Shown: piece after piece, positions 38,601 through 50,500 of the stretch
How positions within the stretch are numbered: position 1 is the first letter of the stretch
Layout: every line of letters starts with the position of its first letter
From: Strigamia acuminata
Taxonomy: Eukaryota > Arthropoda > Chilopoda > Geophilomorpha > Linotaeniidae
Direction of reading: 5' to 3'
NCBI GenBank assembly: GCA_949358305.1
Contig: OX442314.1
Span: 26,335,118 to 26,399,117 of the forward strand
DNA: 64,000 bases
Translations under genes and position numbers: made by a program
Notes under the pieces: model-generated
What the model was told of the DNA's origin: nothing
The model's database searches: none
What the model saw: only the letters and a program-made list of their open reading frames with translations

Positions 38601-39406
38601 CGCGCGTGCACACGCATGGATTTTTTGTCATAGTTGGATGCGCGCAAACCTCACGTAACTTGCGCCAAAATTTGGCAATTTTTGACAAATTTCAGCAGAT
38701 TTTTGCCAGTATTTGACAAATTTCCACTGATTTTTGACAATATTTGACCCAACAACTGCGCCACGTTCCAGGCGCCGGTTTAGGCATTTTAGACCCGTTT
38801 TAGACCGTTTTAGATGGCGAAAACGTTCTCTCCATCATTTTCTACCCCTGGGTGAGGTTTTCAGCGTTCATAATTGATGAAAAAGCTGTTTTCTAACTAG
38901 CTGTCCCATTGCTAGTTTTGGCGTCAGGTTTTAGCAACCTTCCGATCCGACTCTGTCGTCTGCACGACCTCCAAGACTGTTTTAGGGTTAATTTGAGTCA
39001 AATAATTCATTCTGGGTGTTGTTTTGGGTTTTTTACAAGTGTGTTTTTGTAGTTTTTATTGGTTTCAAACATTGTCAATTCTTTATACAAGTGTAACTTT
39101 CATTTCTCTGTATTTTGAGAACTTTGCATTGCAGCAAAGTTCATTTCTTGCCCCTTAATTATTGTGTAATTGTTGGTTTTCAAGCCCGTTTTTTAACAAT
39201 AACTTTATTTGAAGTGCCTATTGTTTCAGGCACGTGCTTCCACGTGCCTTTTATTGTTGAGCAATTTCTTGGGCAGTTGCGCTCCTGTTGCTAGCATTGC
39301 CGCGCGTTCTCCGCGCGCGTACTCGCGCGTTTCGCATCACACACATTCGGGTTCAATGGCCTATCGCGGCGGCACATTGTGTGGCATAGCGCGGCACGTT
39401 GCAATT
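32679..39406 (+). repeat. R units, right inner cluster (one extra unit)
   Basis: A partial unit is followed by units of 1676 bp (33216-34891), 1676 bp (34892-36567) and 1686 bp (36568-38253) and a truncated unit. The mirror cluster has one fewer 1676-bp unit. Five single-base differences seen in no other copy fall within 35.7-37.1 kb: 35730, 35821, 35826, 36055 and 37087. Confidence 0.8.
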
Positions 39407-39482
39407 ACGTGACGTGGCACGTTGCTGTTACGTGACGCGATAGCCAGTATTTAAGCAGGGGATTCCATCATCGTTTACACAA
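39405..39482 (+). promoter_or_regulatory. Promoter-like module 3
   Basis: Same boxes as module 1, TATA-like box at 39448-39455, facing core 3. Confidence 0.4.
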
Positions 39483-39525
39483 ATGCGCATTGCAACGTGG
39501 AGGCGCATTCGAGTCCTTTTCCCAA

Positions 39526-40194
39526 GCGTTGAAAAAGGACAAAACTCGTATTCGATTCGAAAGCGAATCGAATACGATTTTTGTCCTTTTTCAACGCAAA
39601 ATTGTATTCGATTCGCTTTCGAATCGAATACGAGTTTTGCCCTTCTTCAACACGAAATCGTATTCGACTCGCTTTCGAGTCGAATGCGAATTTTTCCCTT
39701 CTTCAACGCGAAATCGTATTCGACTCGTTTTCGAGTCGAGTACGAGTTTTGCCCTTCTTCAACGCGAAATCGTATTCGACTCGTTTTCGAGTCGAATACG
39801 AGTTTTGCCCTTCTTCAACGCGAAATCGTATTCGACTCGTTTTCGAGTCGAGTACGAGTTTTGCCCTTCTTCAACGCGAAATCGTATTCGACTCGTTTTC
39901 GAGTCGAGTACGAGTTTTGCCCTTCTTCAACGCGAAATCGTATTCGACTCGTTTTCGAGTCGAATACGAGTTTTGCCCTTCTTCAACGCGAAATCGTATT
40001 CGACTCGTTTTCGAGTCGAGTACGAGTTTTGCCCTTCTTCAACGCGAAATCGTATTCGACTCGTTTTCGAGTCGAATACGAGTTTTGCCCTTCTTCAACG
40101 CGAAATCGTATTCGACTCGTTTTCGAGTCGAGTACGAGTTTTGCCCTTCTTCAACGCGAAATCGTATTCGACTCGTTTTCGAGTCGAATACGAG
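39526..40194. repeat. T array 3 (about 11 units)
   Basis: Mirror partner of array 1' but six units shorter. A private G-to-A change at 39652 turns the usual AACGCG of one link into AACACG. Confidence 0.9.
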
Positions 40195-41850
40195 ATAGTC
40201 GATGACCCGTTCCCGGACTTTGACTCGTACGACTCGTATTCGAGATGTATTCGAGATGTATTCGAGATGTATTCGAATCGTATTCGAGTCGCATTCGAGA
40301 TGGTCGATGATTTCCACTCGCTCGTATACGCGTTGTATACGAGCTCGTATTTTGATCGTAATCGTAAACGAATCGTTTACAAGTCGTATACAAGTTGTAT
40401 ACGACGTGTATACACCTCGTATACGAACGAAGTTTGGAAAATCCACCGGATACTTACTACGACATGAAAACACATAGTAGTCACATACGTCTTATTTGGA
40501 AATTGTGTTTTCACAAACTTCGTTCGTATACGAGGTGTATACACGTCGTATACAACTTGTATACGACTTGTAAACGATTCGTTTACGATTACGATCAAAA
40601 TACGAGCTCGTATACAACGCGTATACGAGCGAGTGGAAATCATCGACCATCTCGAATACGACTCGAATTCGATTCGTATTCGATTCGAATTCGATTCGAA
40701 TACGAATACGATCAAAATACGAACTCGTAACAACTCGAATACGAATCAAAGTCCGGGAAACAAAAATCGACCATCTCGTATACGACTCGTATTCGAGATG
40801 TATTCGGGATGTATTCGAATCGTATTCGAGTCGCATTCGAGATGGTCGATGATTTCCACTCGCTCGTATACGCGTTGTATACGAGCTCGTATTTTGATCG
40901 TAATCGTAAACGAATCGTTTACAAGTCGTATACAAGTTGTATACGACGTGTATACACCTCGTATACGAACGAAGTTTGGAAAATCCACCGGATACTTACT
41001 ACGACATGAAAACACATAGTAGTCACATACGTCTTATTTGGAAATTGTGTTTTCACAAACTTCGTTCGTATACGAGGTGTATACACGTCGTATACAACTT
41101 GTATACGACTTGTAAACGATTCGTTTACGATTACGATCAAAATACGAGCTCGTATACAACGCGTATACGAGCGAGTGGAAATCATCGACCATCTCGAATA
41201 CGACTCGAATTCGATTCGTATTCGATTCGAATACGATTCGAATTCGATTCGAATACGAATACGATCAAAATACGAACTCGTAACAACTCGAATACGAATC
41301 AAAGTCCGGGAAACAAAAATCGACCATCTCGTATACGACTCGTATTCGAGATGTATTCGAGATGTATTCGAATCGTATTCGAGTCGCATTCGAGATGGTC
41401 GATGATTTCCACTCGCTCGTATACGCGTTGTATACGAGCTCGTATTTTGATCGTAATCGTAAACGAATCGTTTACAAGTCGTATACAAGTTGTATACGAC
41501 GTGTATACACCTCGTATACGAACGAAGTTTGGAAAATCCACCGGATACTTACTACGACATGAAAACACATAGTAGTCACATACGTCTTATTTGGAAATTG
41601 TGTTTTCACAAACTTCGTTCGTATACGAGGTGTATACACGTCGTATACAACTTGTATACGACTTGTAAACGATTCGTTTACGATTACGATCAAAATACGA
41701 GCTCGTATACAACGCGTATACGAGCGAGTGGAAATCATCGACCATCTCGAATGCGACTCGAATACGATTCGAATACATCTCGAATACATCTCGAATACAT
41801 CTCGAATACGAGTCGTACGAGTCAAAGTCCGGGAACGGGTCATCGACTAT
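40195..41850. repeat. Q core 3 (inverted relative to cores 1 and 2)
   Basis: Same length as the other cores. Its three spacers point the other way, as expected for the mirror of core 1. Confidence 0.85.
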
Positions 41851-42239
41851 CTCGTATTCGACTCGAAAACGAGTCGAATACGATTTCGCGTTGAAGAAGG
41901 GCAAAACTCGTACTCGACTCGAAAACGAGTCGAATACGATTTCGCGTTGAAGAAGGGCAAAACTCGTATTCGACTCGAAAACGAGTCGAATACGATTTCG
42001 CGTTGAAGAAGGGCAAAACTCGTACTCGACTCGAAAACGAGTCGAATACGATTTCGCGTTGAAGAAGGGAAAAATTCGCATTCGACTCGAAAGCGAGTCG
42101 AATACGATTTCGCGTTGAAGAAGGGCAAAACTCGTATTCGATTCGAAAGCGAATCGAATACAATTTTGCGTTGAAAAAGGACAAAAATCGTATTCGATTC
42201 GCTTTCGAATCGAATACGAGTTTTGTCCTTTTTCAACGC
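41851..42239. repeat. T array 3' (about 6 units, inverted)
   Basis: Mirror partner of array 1, shorter by five units; variant order as in array 2. Confidence 0.9.
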
Positions 42240-42282
42240 TTGGGAAAAGGACTCGAATGCGCCTCCACGTTGCAATGCGCAT

Positions 42283-42360
42283 TTGTGTAAACGATGATGG
42301 AATCCCCTGCTTAAATACTGGCTATCGCGTCACGTAACAGCAACGTGCCACGTCACGTAA
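42283..42360 (-). promoter_or_regulatory. Promoter-like module 3'
   Basis: Inverted module, TATA-like box at 42310-42317, facing left into core 3. Confidence 0.4.
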
Positions 42361-45197
42361 TTGCAACGTGCCGCGCTATGCCACACAATGTGCCGCCGCG
42401 ATAGGCCATTGAACCCGAATGTGTGTGATGCGAAACGCGCGAGTACGCGCGCGGAGAACGCGCGGCAATGCTAGCAACAGGAGCGCAACTGCCCAAGAAA
42501 TTGCTCAACAATAAAAGGCACGTGGAAGCACGTGCCTGAAACAATAGGCACTTCAAATAAAGTTATTGTTAAAAAACGGGCTTGAAAACCAACAATTACA
42601 CAATAATTAAGGGGCAAGAAATGAACTTTGCTGCAATGCAAAGTTCTCAAAATACAGAGAAATGAAAGTTACACTTGTATAAAGAATTGACAATGTTTGA
42701 AACCAATAAAAACTACAAAAACACACTTGTAAAAAACCCAAAACAACACCCAGAATGAATTATTTGACTCAAATTAACCCTAAAACAGTCTTGGAGGTCG
42801 TGCAGACGACAGAGTCGGATCGGAAGGTTGCTAAAACCTGACGCCAAAACTAGCAATGGGACAGCTAGTTAGAAAACAGCTTTTTCATCAATTATGAACG
42901 CTGAAAACCTCACCCAGGGGTAGAAAATGATGGAGAGAACGTTTTCGCCATCTAAAACGGTCTAAAACGGGTCTAAAATGCCTAAACCGGCGCCTGGAAC
43001 GTGGCGCAGTTGTTGGGTCAAATATTGTCAAAAATCAGTGGAAATTTGTCAAATACTGGCAAAAATCTGCTGAAATTTGTCAAAAATTGCCAAATTTTGG
43101 CGCAAGTTACGTGAGGTTTGCGCGCATCCAACTATGACAAAAAATCCATGCGTGTGCACGCGCGATTTACTGGCGCGTTGGAAGCGTTAAAATAAATTTT
43201 TCCAATATCTAACACAATTTGCACCGAATTATGGCAATTTTTGACAAATTTACATGGATTTTTGCCAGTATTTGACAAATTTCCACGGATTTTTGACAAT
43301 ATTTGACAAATTCCAGACAAATTTCAGACAAATTTCAATTAATTTTAGAAATTTTATGAGAAATTTCAGCAAATGTTTGAGGATTGAGGAAATCTTCTGA
43401 AATTTGTCAAATATAGGCAAAAATCTTCTGAAATTTGTCAAATACAGGCAAAAATCTGCTGAAATTTGTCAAAAATTGCCCAAATTCCGTGCAAGTTTTG
43501 CAAGTTTTGCGCGCATCAAATCGTATGCGCGCCTATACTATTGCACGAGCGCATTGACGCGTGATGAACACCGACCACGTTTACGAAGTGAATTCGAGCT
43601 ACAAAAGTATCGAGTCGCCATTCTATGATGGAAAAAAAAAATTAAGTGTAAACAAACAAAATAAAAACTTTAATATACAAGAAACGTACAATTCCACTCA
43701 ACTTTGTTTCAAATTTTATTTATTGGATCATTGAAAATAAACAGTAGTGTTGTGCACTGTACGCTTAAGTGTATACCGGCGATGCGTTGTTTTGTGGTGG
43801 GGATTTGCCTCGATAATTGATCTTTTCTCTTTGTTTGCAATATTTTTTTGGCCTTTTTTGTTGATTTTTCGGTTTGAAATTGTTTTTTTCCGGTGTAATT
43901 TAAGTGGTGGAAGGTTGTTGGCGTGTGTTGAGGGTAATTTTGGCGGTTTTTGGGTCGGGATTAGTGTTTTCTGCGATTTTTGATCGGTATTTGGGGTTTG
44001 ATGCAGCGGATAGCGCATGCGAATCGCCGTCGACCGTAGCATTAGCAATTGCAACCTGCCGCGCTATGCCACACAATGTGCCGCCGCGATAGGCCATCGA
44101 ATCCGAATGTGTGTGATGCGAAACGCGAGTACGCGCGCGGAGAACGCGCGGCAATGCTAGCAACAGGAGCGCAACTGCCCAAGAAATTGCTCAACAATAA
44201 AAGGCACGTGGAAGCACGTGCCTGAAACAATAGGCACTTCAAATAAAGTTATTGTTAAAAAACGGGCTTGAAAACCAACAATTACACAATAATTAAGGGG
44301 CAAGAAATGAACTTTGCTGCAATGCAAAGTTCTCAAAATACAGAGAAATGAAAGTTACACTTGTATAAAGAATTGACAATGTTTGAAACCAATAAAAACT
44401 ACAAAAACACACTTGTAAAAAACCCAAAACAACCCCCAGAATGAATTATTTGACTCAAATTAACCCTAAAACGGTCTTGGAGGTCGTGCAGACGACAGAG
44501 TCGGATCGGAAGGTTGCTAAAACCTGACGCCAAAACTAGCAATGGGACAGCTAGTTAGAAAACAGCTTTTTCATCAATCATGAACGCTGAAAACCTCACC
44601 CAGGGGTAGAAAATGATGGAGAGAACGTTTTCGCCATCTAAAACGGTCTAAAACGGGTCTAAAATGCCTAAACCGGCGCCTGGAACGTGGCGCAGTTGTT
44701 GGGTCAAATATTGTCAAAAATCAGTGGAAATTTGTCAAATACTGGCAAAAATCTGCTGAAATTTGTCAAAAATTGCCAAATTTTGGCGCAAGTTACGTGA
44801 GGTTTGCGCGCATCCAACTATGACGAAAAATCCACGCGTGTGCACGCGCGATTTACTGGCGCGTTGGAAGCGTTAAAATAAATTTTTCCAATATCTAACA
44901 CAATTTGCACCGAATTATGGCAATTTTTGACAAATTTACATGGATTTTTGCCAGTATTTGACAAATTTCCACGGATTTTTGACAATATTTGACACATTCA
45001 AGACAAATTTCAGACAGATTTCAATTAATTTTAGAAAATGTTTGAGAAATATCAGCAAATGTTTGAGGATTGAGGAAATCTGCTGAAATTTGTCAAATAT
45101 AGACAAAAATCTGCTGAAATTTGTCAAATATAGACAAAAATCTGCTGAAATTTGTAAAAAATTGCCCAAATTCGGTGCAAGTTTTGCAAGTTTGCAA
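42359..45197 (-). repeat. R units, right outer copy
   Basis: Mirror of the left outer R units, including the diverged unit next to P. Confidence 0.8.
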
Positions 45198-46656
45198 ACA
45201 GCAACAAGAATGATGTATTTAATAATTGTTTTTGCATTAGATATGTGTTTAATTCGTTTTACCTCGGTTTGTACGGTTCTTGCGCGTAGTGCGCACGTTC
45301 AACACGCGGCCACGCGCGTACATCGCGCGTGTTGCGAGCAGGACGCAACAAAAGTTTGAGAGACTCGCATTTTACCAAGTCCCCAACTTATTTTACAGTT
45401 TTAGTTTAGCTTACCAACTCGCTTGGTAATTTCTGGATCCTGTTTAAGTGTTTCGTCGGGTTTTGAGCCCATAAACCCGTCTTTTTCCTTGGTAAGCGAT
45501 TGCGTCGTCTGCTCAGAGCAACTGGCTTTAAGCGGAGATCGCTTACACGAGTCTGGAATGAGCGCTTATCACCGCATTCGGCTCCAGTCTTCGTTTCTCG
45601 TTGAAAGTTAGCTTGTTGATTCGGGTTTTGGGCGACATTGACTAAAAAGACCTCGGGAATCGTTCCCACCACTCGGTTTAGTCGTTTTCGAGACCCACAA
45701 CCTCGAAAACGAAGTTAGAAGTGGCTCAAGGCCACTAGCGTGTCTGGCAGATAGCCATTTTGGTGATTTACGGGCGTCGGGCCCTTGTTCTTTGTTTCCC
45801 GCCTTTGCTCCTTTGTTTTTATTTGGTATTCAAGGTTCCTAAGCCTACAGTAGATTGGGATTAAATTCCCATGAAGATTTATTAAGTATTCATTGGTAAA
45901 AACGAATATTTCCGCCGGCGCGTTTCTCTCATAGGTTTCGGTTCGCTCGAATCTCATTTTTGAGCGACCCAGCGAATGCGCCAAGTTACAGGCGCCAGCT
46001 TAGCAGTTTTAGACTCGTTTTCGACCGTTCTAGTGTCAAAAAACGCGTAGAGCACATTTTGCGACCTTTGGAAGTGCTTTTCCGACACCTAAGTGGTCGG
46101 AAAAGTGCTCTTCTGAGTTAAGACTCCTTTTGGCATTTTAGCGTCAGCATAAGAAATTCCTCAAACTTTTATTGAAATCTCTCAAAAATTTCTAAAATTA
46201 ATTGAAATTTGTCTGAAAATTGTCAAATATTGGCAAAAATCTGCAGAAATTTGTCAAATACGCGATCGCATTGCGACAGAAAGTCGTTTACGACTCCAAT
46301 ACGCACCCGTGCGTGTTTGTATCGCAACACGAAACTCAAACGCGCCACCGCGTTGCAAGACAACCAAATTTACAAACGCAAACGCGCATTTGAGACAAAA
46401 ACGAGTTTATTTTATTCACTCTCGCTTGATCCCCCTTCATCGCGCCTCGTTGCTCCTGTGAAAAAAATATATGAGAATGCACAGAAATGAACCTTCCAAT
46501 ACTTACATGAAAATTGGCAACCTTGACACAAAACAGTCTATCGACACTCCCAACACCACCCCGGACATTTTTCGGAAGAGTATGGTCCACCCGGAATTCC
46601 CAGAATAGTCACCCCCAAAATGCGGATTTCGCGGAAGCCAATCCGCGAAAAGGATA
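45198..46656 (-). repeat. P block, copy 4 (right terminus of palindrome)
   Basis: Inverted P block. The palindrome stops at AAAGGATA; the next bases (TACACCACGG) do not match the left flank, so no target duplication longer than the TA is visible. Confidence 0.8.
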
Positions 46657-47114
46657 TACACCACGGCCGTAGATTACAAATAACGGAGACTAGTTTAATT
46701 GAACACTATTATTAGGCCTTGGTATGGAAGACCAAGGGGAACAGCTTGCTAAGCGGCTCTATGGAGGCGGACGACCATCCATACATTGCACTGGGCTCGA
46801 CTTTCAGCCTTGAAAGGAATGCGTCTGCGTCACAACAAGAGGGAAGAACTGGGAAGTTCTTCACTCTTGTTAGCCTGAGTAAAACCGTGGCAATTAAAAT
46901 AATAAGGAGAATCTGACTTCGTAACAATATTTAAATATAACAGCTTGTAATTAATAGATTGATTGATGAATTAAATATAGGAATGAGCGAAACTGACGAC
47001 AGGTTTATCAAAACATAACAATGTCATTTATTAATGACTAAACTAAGCTTAATGGCGTACTAATAACGATAAGAACACGATAATTCTTGCGCTGACAAAG
47101 TAAATAGAACATAA
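46657..47114. other. Flank between palindrome and LTR element
   Basis: No gene is recognised. A leftward frame at 46712-46927 starts with a hydrophobic stretch but has no known match. The right part is probably the distal 3' UTR of the leftward gene whose coding exons are at 52586-52831, because the LTR element separates the two. Confidence 0.4.
47027..47032 (-). promoter_or_regulatory. Possible polyadenylation signal
   Basis: AATAAA on the minus strand. With the retrotransposon removed, it would lie about 110 bp downstream of the stop codon of the leftward gene at 52586. Confidence 0.35.
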
Positions 47115-47377
47115 TGTGGAGTTTTGGGGTTTCGACAGGCGACAACGGTCGCCAGAGGGCGGGCGGACATACGCGAATATGTCCGATAGACGTTTTGGGG
47201 GTAGACAGCCAATTGGGGGCTGTTCCTTGTGGTCAGCCAATCAGGGCTGACCAGTCTCATATTTAAATGTAATAATTTGTAATAAAGATCACTTTGAACT
47301 TAACAAGCTAGTGTGTGCGTCGCGGACCAGCGGGTCCGCCATTTTGTTTATTTGGAGTCAGCTTTAATAAGTTTACA
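47115..47377 (+). repeat. 5' LTR
   Basis: TG...CA ends. CCAAT words at 47209 and 47237, a TATTTAA box at 47260 and AATAAA at 47281 could serve transcription and 3' processing. GGTCAGCC and GGCTGACC form a perfect 8-bp hairpin at 47231-47252. Confidence 0.95.
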
Positions 47378-47566
47378 TCAGAAGTGGGACAGACGAATTC
47401 GATGCGACGATAAAGTAGACGAAAGTAGACGAAAGTAGAAGGCGATTGTTTTCGGCGGCAGAAGCGAAATTCGGGTAGCAAATAGCGCGTGGACGGTTCG
47501 GGAATCAAGAGACGATTCGCTGGGATAAACACGTGTTACGAGGGTTAGCCGAATTACGAAGAAGAA

Positions 47567-50500
47567 ATGGCCGAGATCAAAGCAGTCGTAGAGAAGATCG
47601 AGCGTGGAGAATTTCCAAGCGGAGTTGAGTGGGAGATGTTAAGAGTAAAAGATCTGAAACCACTATTAGCAGAGCGGAACATTGCATCGCCGAGGATAAA
47701 ATGCAAAATGTTGACCGCATTACGAGCAGCTGTAGCTACGGAACTAGGGATCGTAGACGAAGAAGACGACGAAGAAGAAGAAGAGAAAGACGAAGAGAAA
47801 GTAGAAGACAACGATCCGGAGATAGAAGAAAACCCACCGGTACAAGCGATGACGAACGGCGGATTTAGTGCGGATCAAGTACAAGAGATGATGAAGCAAA
47901 TGATGGCGACGATGCTAGCGATGCAGACGAAACCAGAGGCGCCAAAAGAGCCGAAGGAAGTGAAAAACGCGCCGAAACTGCCACGATTTTCGGGAAACCA
48001 GAACGAGTTGCGGACAACGACGCAGTGGTTAGCGGACGTTCACGAATACGCGAAAGAATACAAGTGGACGAACGCAACCAAAGTAACGACGGCGGCGGCG
48101 GCGTTGGATGGTCCGGCGAGGGTATGGCACGAAAATTCCGGAACGACGATACGGAAATTTGACGCGTGGGAGGCCGAGTTGAAGAAGAATTTTCCGGATC
48201 AACGACTAACATACGACGAGAAAGAAAGGTTGATTCGGGCACCGCAGAAGAACGACGAGACGGCCGAAACCTATTTACGACGGAAATGGGCCACGTGCGA
48301 AAAGTTGGGAATGACGATCGGGGACGCACAGGAATATTTGTTAGACGGGCTAAAACTCAAGACCGCCACGGCGCCAATGTATTTTCTCCAGTACCAACAT
48401 ATCACCGAAATCGTCCGAACGATGCGAAGCGTGGAAGCGCGGACCAAAGTCGCGATCGTCGAAACAAAAGTGAAGACATCTACAGCGAAGCCAACCGGGA
48501 ACGCGATGATCAAGTGTTACAAATGCGGCGAGAAGGGGCACCGAAAGGAGGACTGTCCAAACGAGTTGAAGTGTTTTAAATGTCACGAGTCAGGGCATTT
48601 ATCGAACGCGTGCCCAAACGGGACAAAATGTTTTAATTGTAGCGGATTTGGGCACATGGCGAACACGTGCCCAGAGCCAAAGAAAGAGCGGAAGCAGCCA
48701 TCGAAGGACAAGTTGGACGTTAAGACGAAGAAGATTTACAAGATCGAAGCCGAGGAGATGCAGCCAGAATTCGAGACCATGATGTGGGTCGATGGAAAGA
48801 AATGCAGCGCGGGAATCGATACGCAAAGCGCCGTGTGTCTAATTAGTAAGACGTTTGCGAAACGTACGAAAATCGAGGAGCCGGACTACGAATTCGTGAT
48901 CGAGGGATTTAATCAAGACGCAAGTCGCTACCGCGGGCGAACGAGATGTGATGTAGAAAGCGCAAACGTGAAATTGGCGGATGTCGAGTTCTACGTGGTC
49001 GACGACGCCAGGATGCCGACGGAAGTCTGGATAGGGAAGCCATTCTTGAAACACCCAACGATCACGATGCAGTCCGATGGAGGATACGTAACGTTCAGAC
49101 CGAGGGAAGGGATGCAAGACGAAGCAGGAATTACCAGAATCAAGCCGAAAATCACTGCAGCAAAGCCGCGAGCGCTCGTGATCGACGAGAACAAAGTGGT
49201 GCCAGCCCACTCGATAAGTTTGGTGACGGTACGAGCGAAGAATCAATCAGACGGGTTGTTTTACGTAGAAAACGAACGCGCGGTGACGGATCGATTAGAA
49301 GTACCGGAAGGCTTGATCGAAGTAAAGAACGAGCGGGCAATAATGCCAATAATCAACGATGGACCGGAAGAAGTACGAGTCACACGAGGTCGAAAGCTTG
49401 GACACGTTGAAATCACCGAAGAAGAACCGTCGTTGCACCAAGTACAAGTCAAGAAAGTCGCGACGACCGAGGCGAGTCCGAGGATGCGAATAACGGCCGA
49501 CGAAATTAATTTGGGCAAATCGGTGACGCCAGAAGAGACGGAAATTGTGCTGACGATGATCAACGACGAATTTCGAGACTGCTTCGCTACGAGTTTGGAG
49601 GAGGTCGGATGTTTCCCAGATCTCAAGATGGAAATCGAAGTTACAACGACAAGGCCAACGAATTTGCGGCGATACCAGTATTCGGCGGCGCAACAGAAAG
49701 AAATCGACAAAATGGTCGCCGAGTTGGAAGGAGCAGGATTCGTGACGCGATCAAAGAGTCCATTCAACAGTCCGATCGTGATGGTGCGCAAGAAAACTGG
49801 CGAATGGAGAATTTGTATTGATTTCAGGTCGCTCAACGAAATAACGGTGAAGGAACACTTTCCGTGCCCCAGGATGGATGAGTTACTCGACGGGACGCAC
49901 GAATGGCGAGTCTTCCTAGTGTTCGATTTGGCGTCGGGTTACTACCAGATCGAATTAACGGCCGGAGCGCAAGAGAAGACAGCATTTTCGACAATGAACG
50001 GCAAATACCAGTTTGTACGGATGCCGTTTGGGTTGATAAACGCGCCGTTTGTTTTCAATCGAGTGATGGAGTTGGCGTTCGGACATTTGCCATACGAAGT
50101 ACTGCGCAGATATATGGACGATCTTCTATCGGGTGCGAAAACGAACGCGGAGTTAATCGAGAAGATGCGAAAGATCTTAATCGAGGTGAGAAGATCGAAG
50201 CTCACGTTGAAGTTGAGCAAGTGCCACTTCCTCTGCGAAGAAGTACAGTTTCTCGGGCTACGACTGACGAAAGACGGCCTGCGACCAGGATTCGAGAAGA
50301 CAAGCGCGATCAAGAATTTTGCGAAGCCAAAAGACGTACGAGGCGTAAGGAGCTTTTTGGGATTGTGTGGGTATTTCCGACGATTCATCGCAGGATATGC
50401 GACAAAAACGAGAGCGCTGACGAAATTAACTCGCAAGAACGAAACGTTTGTGTGGACGACTGAGTGTGAAGCGGCGTTTCAGGGGTTAATTGGAGAATTG

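Larger units (their letters stand above)
3881..46656. repeat. Giant nested inverted duplication (42.8 kb palindrome)
   Basis: The right half is the reverse complement of the left half over its whole length. The outer ends are TATCCTTTTCGCGG on the left and its complement on the right. Pairing follows four constant coordinate sums, stepping only at unit-sized length differences: 49477 in the centre, 51153 after one extra 1676-bp R unit on the right, 50817 after six fewer 56-bp units, and 50537 after five fewer. A direct repeat is nested inside: 3881-9.9 kb recurs at an offset of 15084 bp. No protein-coding gene is recognised; the long frames are translations of the 56-bp array. The symmetry is seen directly. 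Whether it is real chromosome structure or partly a product of assembly is not decidable from sequence alone, though private base changes in the right arm argue against a simple mirrored artefact. Confidence 0.9.

Noticed and set aside
5340-45197. CRISPR-like array interpretation of the repeats
   Set aside because: Repeats are adjacent without unique spacers, and the neighbouring genes are eukaryotic.
3881-46656. Dismissing the palindrome wholly as a mirrored assembly error
   Set aside because: The arms differ in unit numbers and in several private base changes, which simple mirroring would not create. An artefact in part, such as a collapsed or misordered segment, remains possible.
46712-46927. 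Leftward 71-codon frame with a hydrophobic start
   Set aside because: It begins with a non-conserved start region, has no neighbouring splice partner I can see, and matches no family I know.
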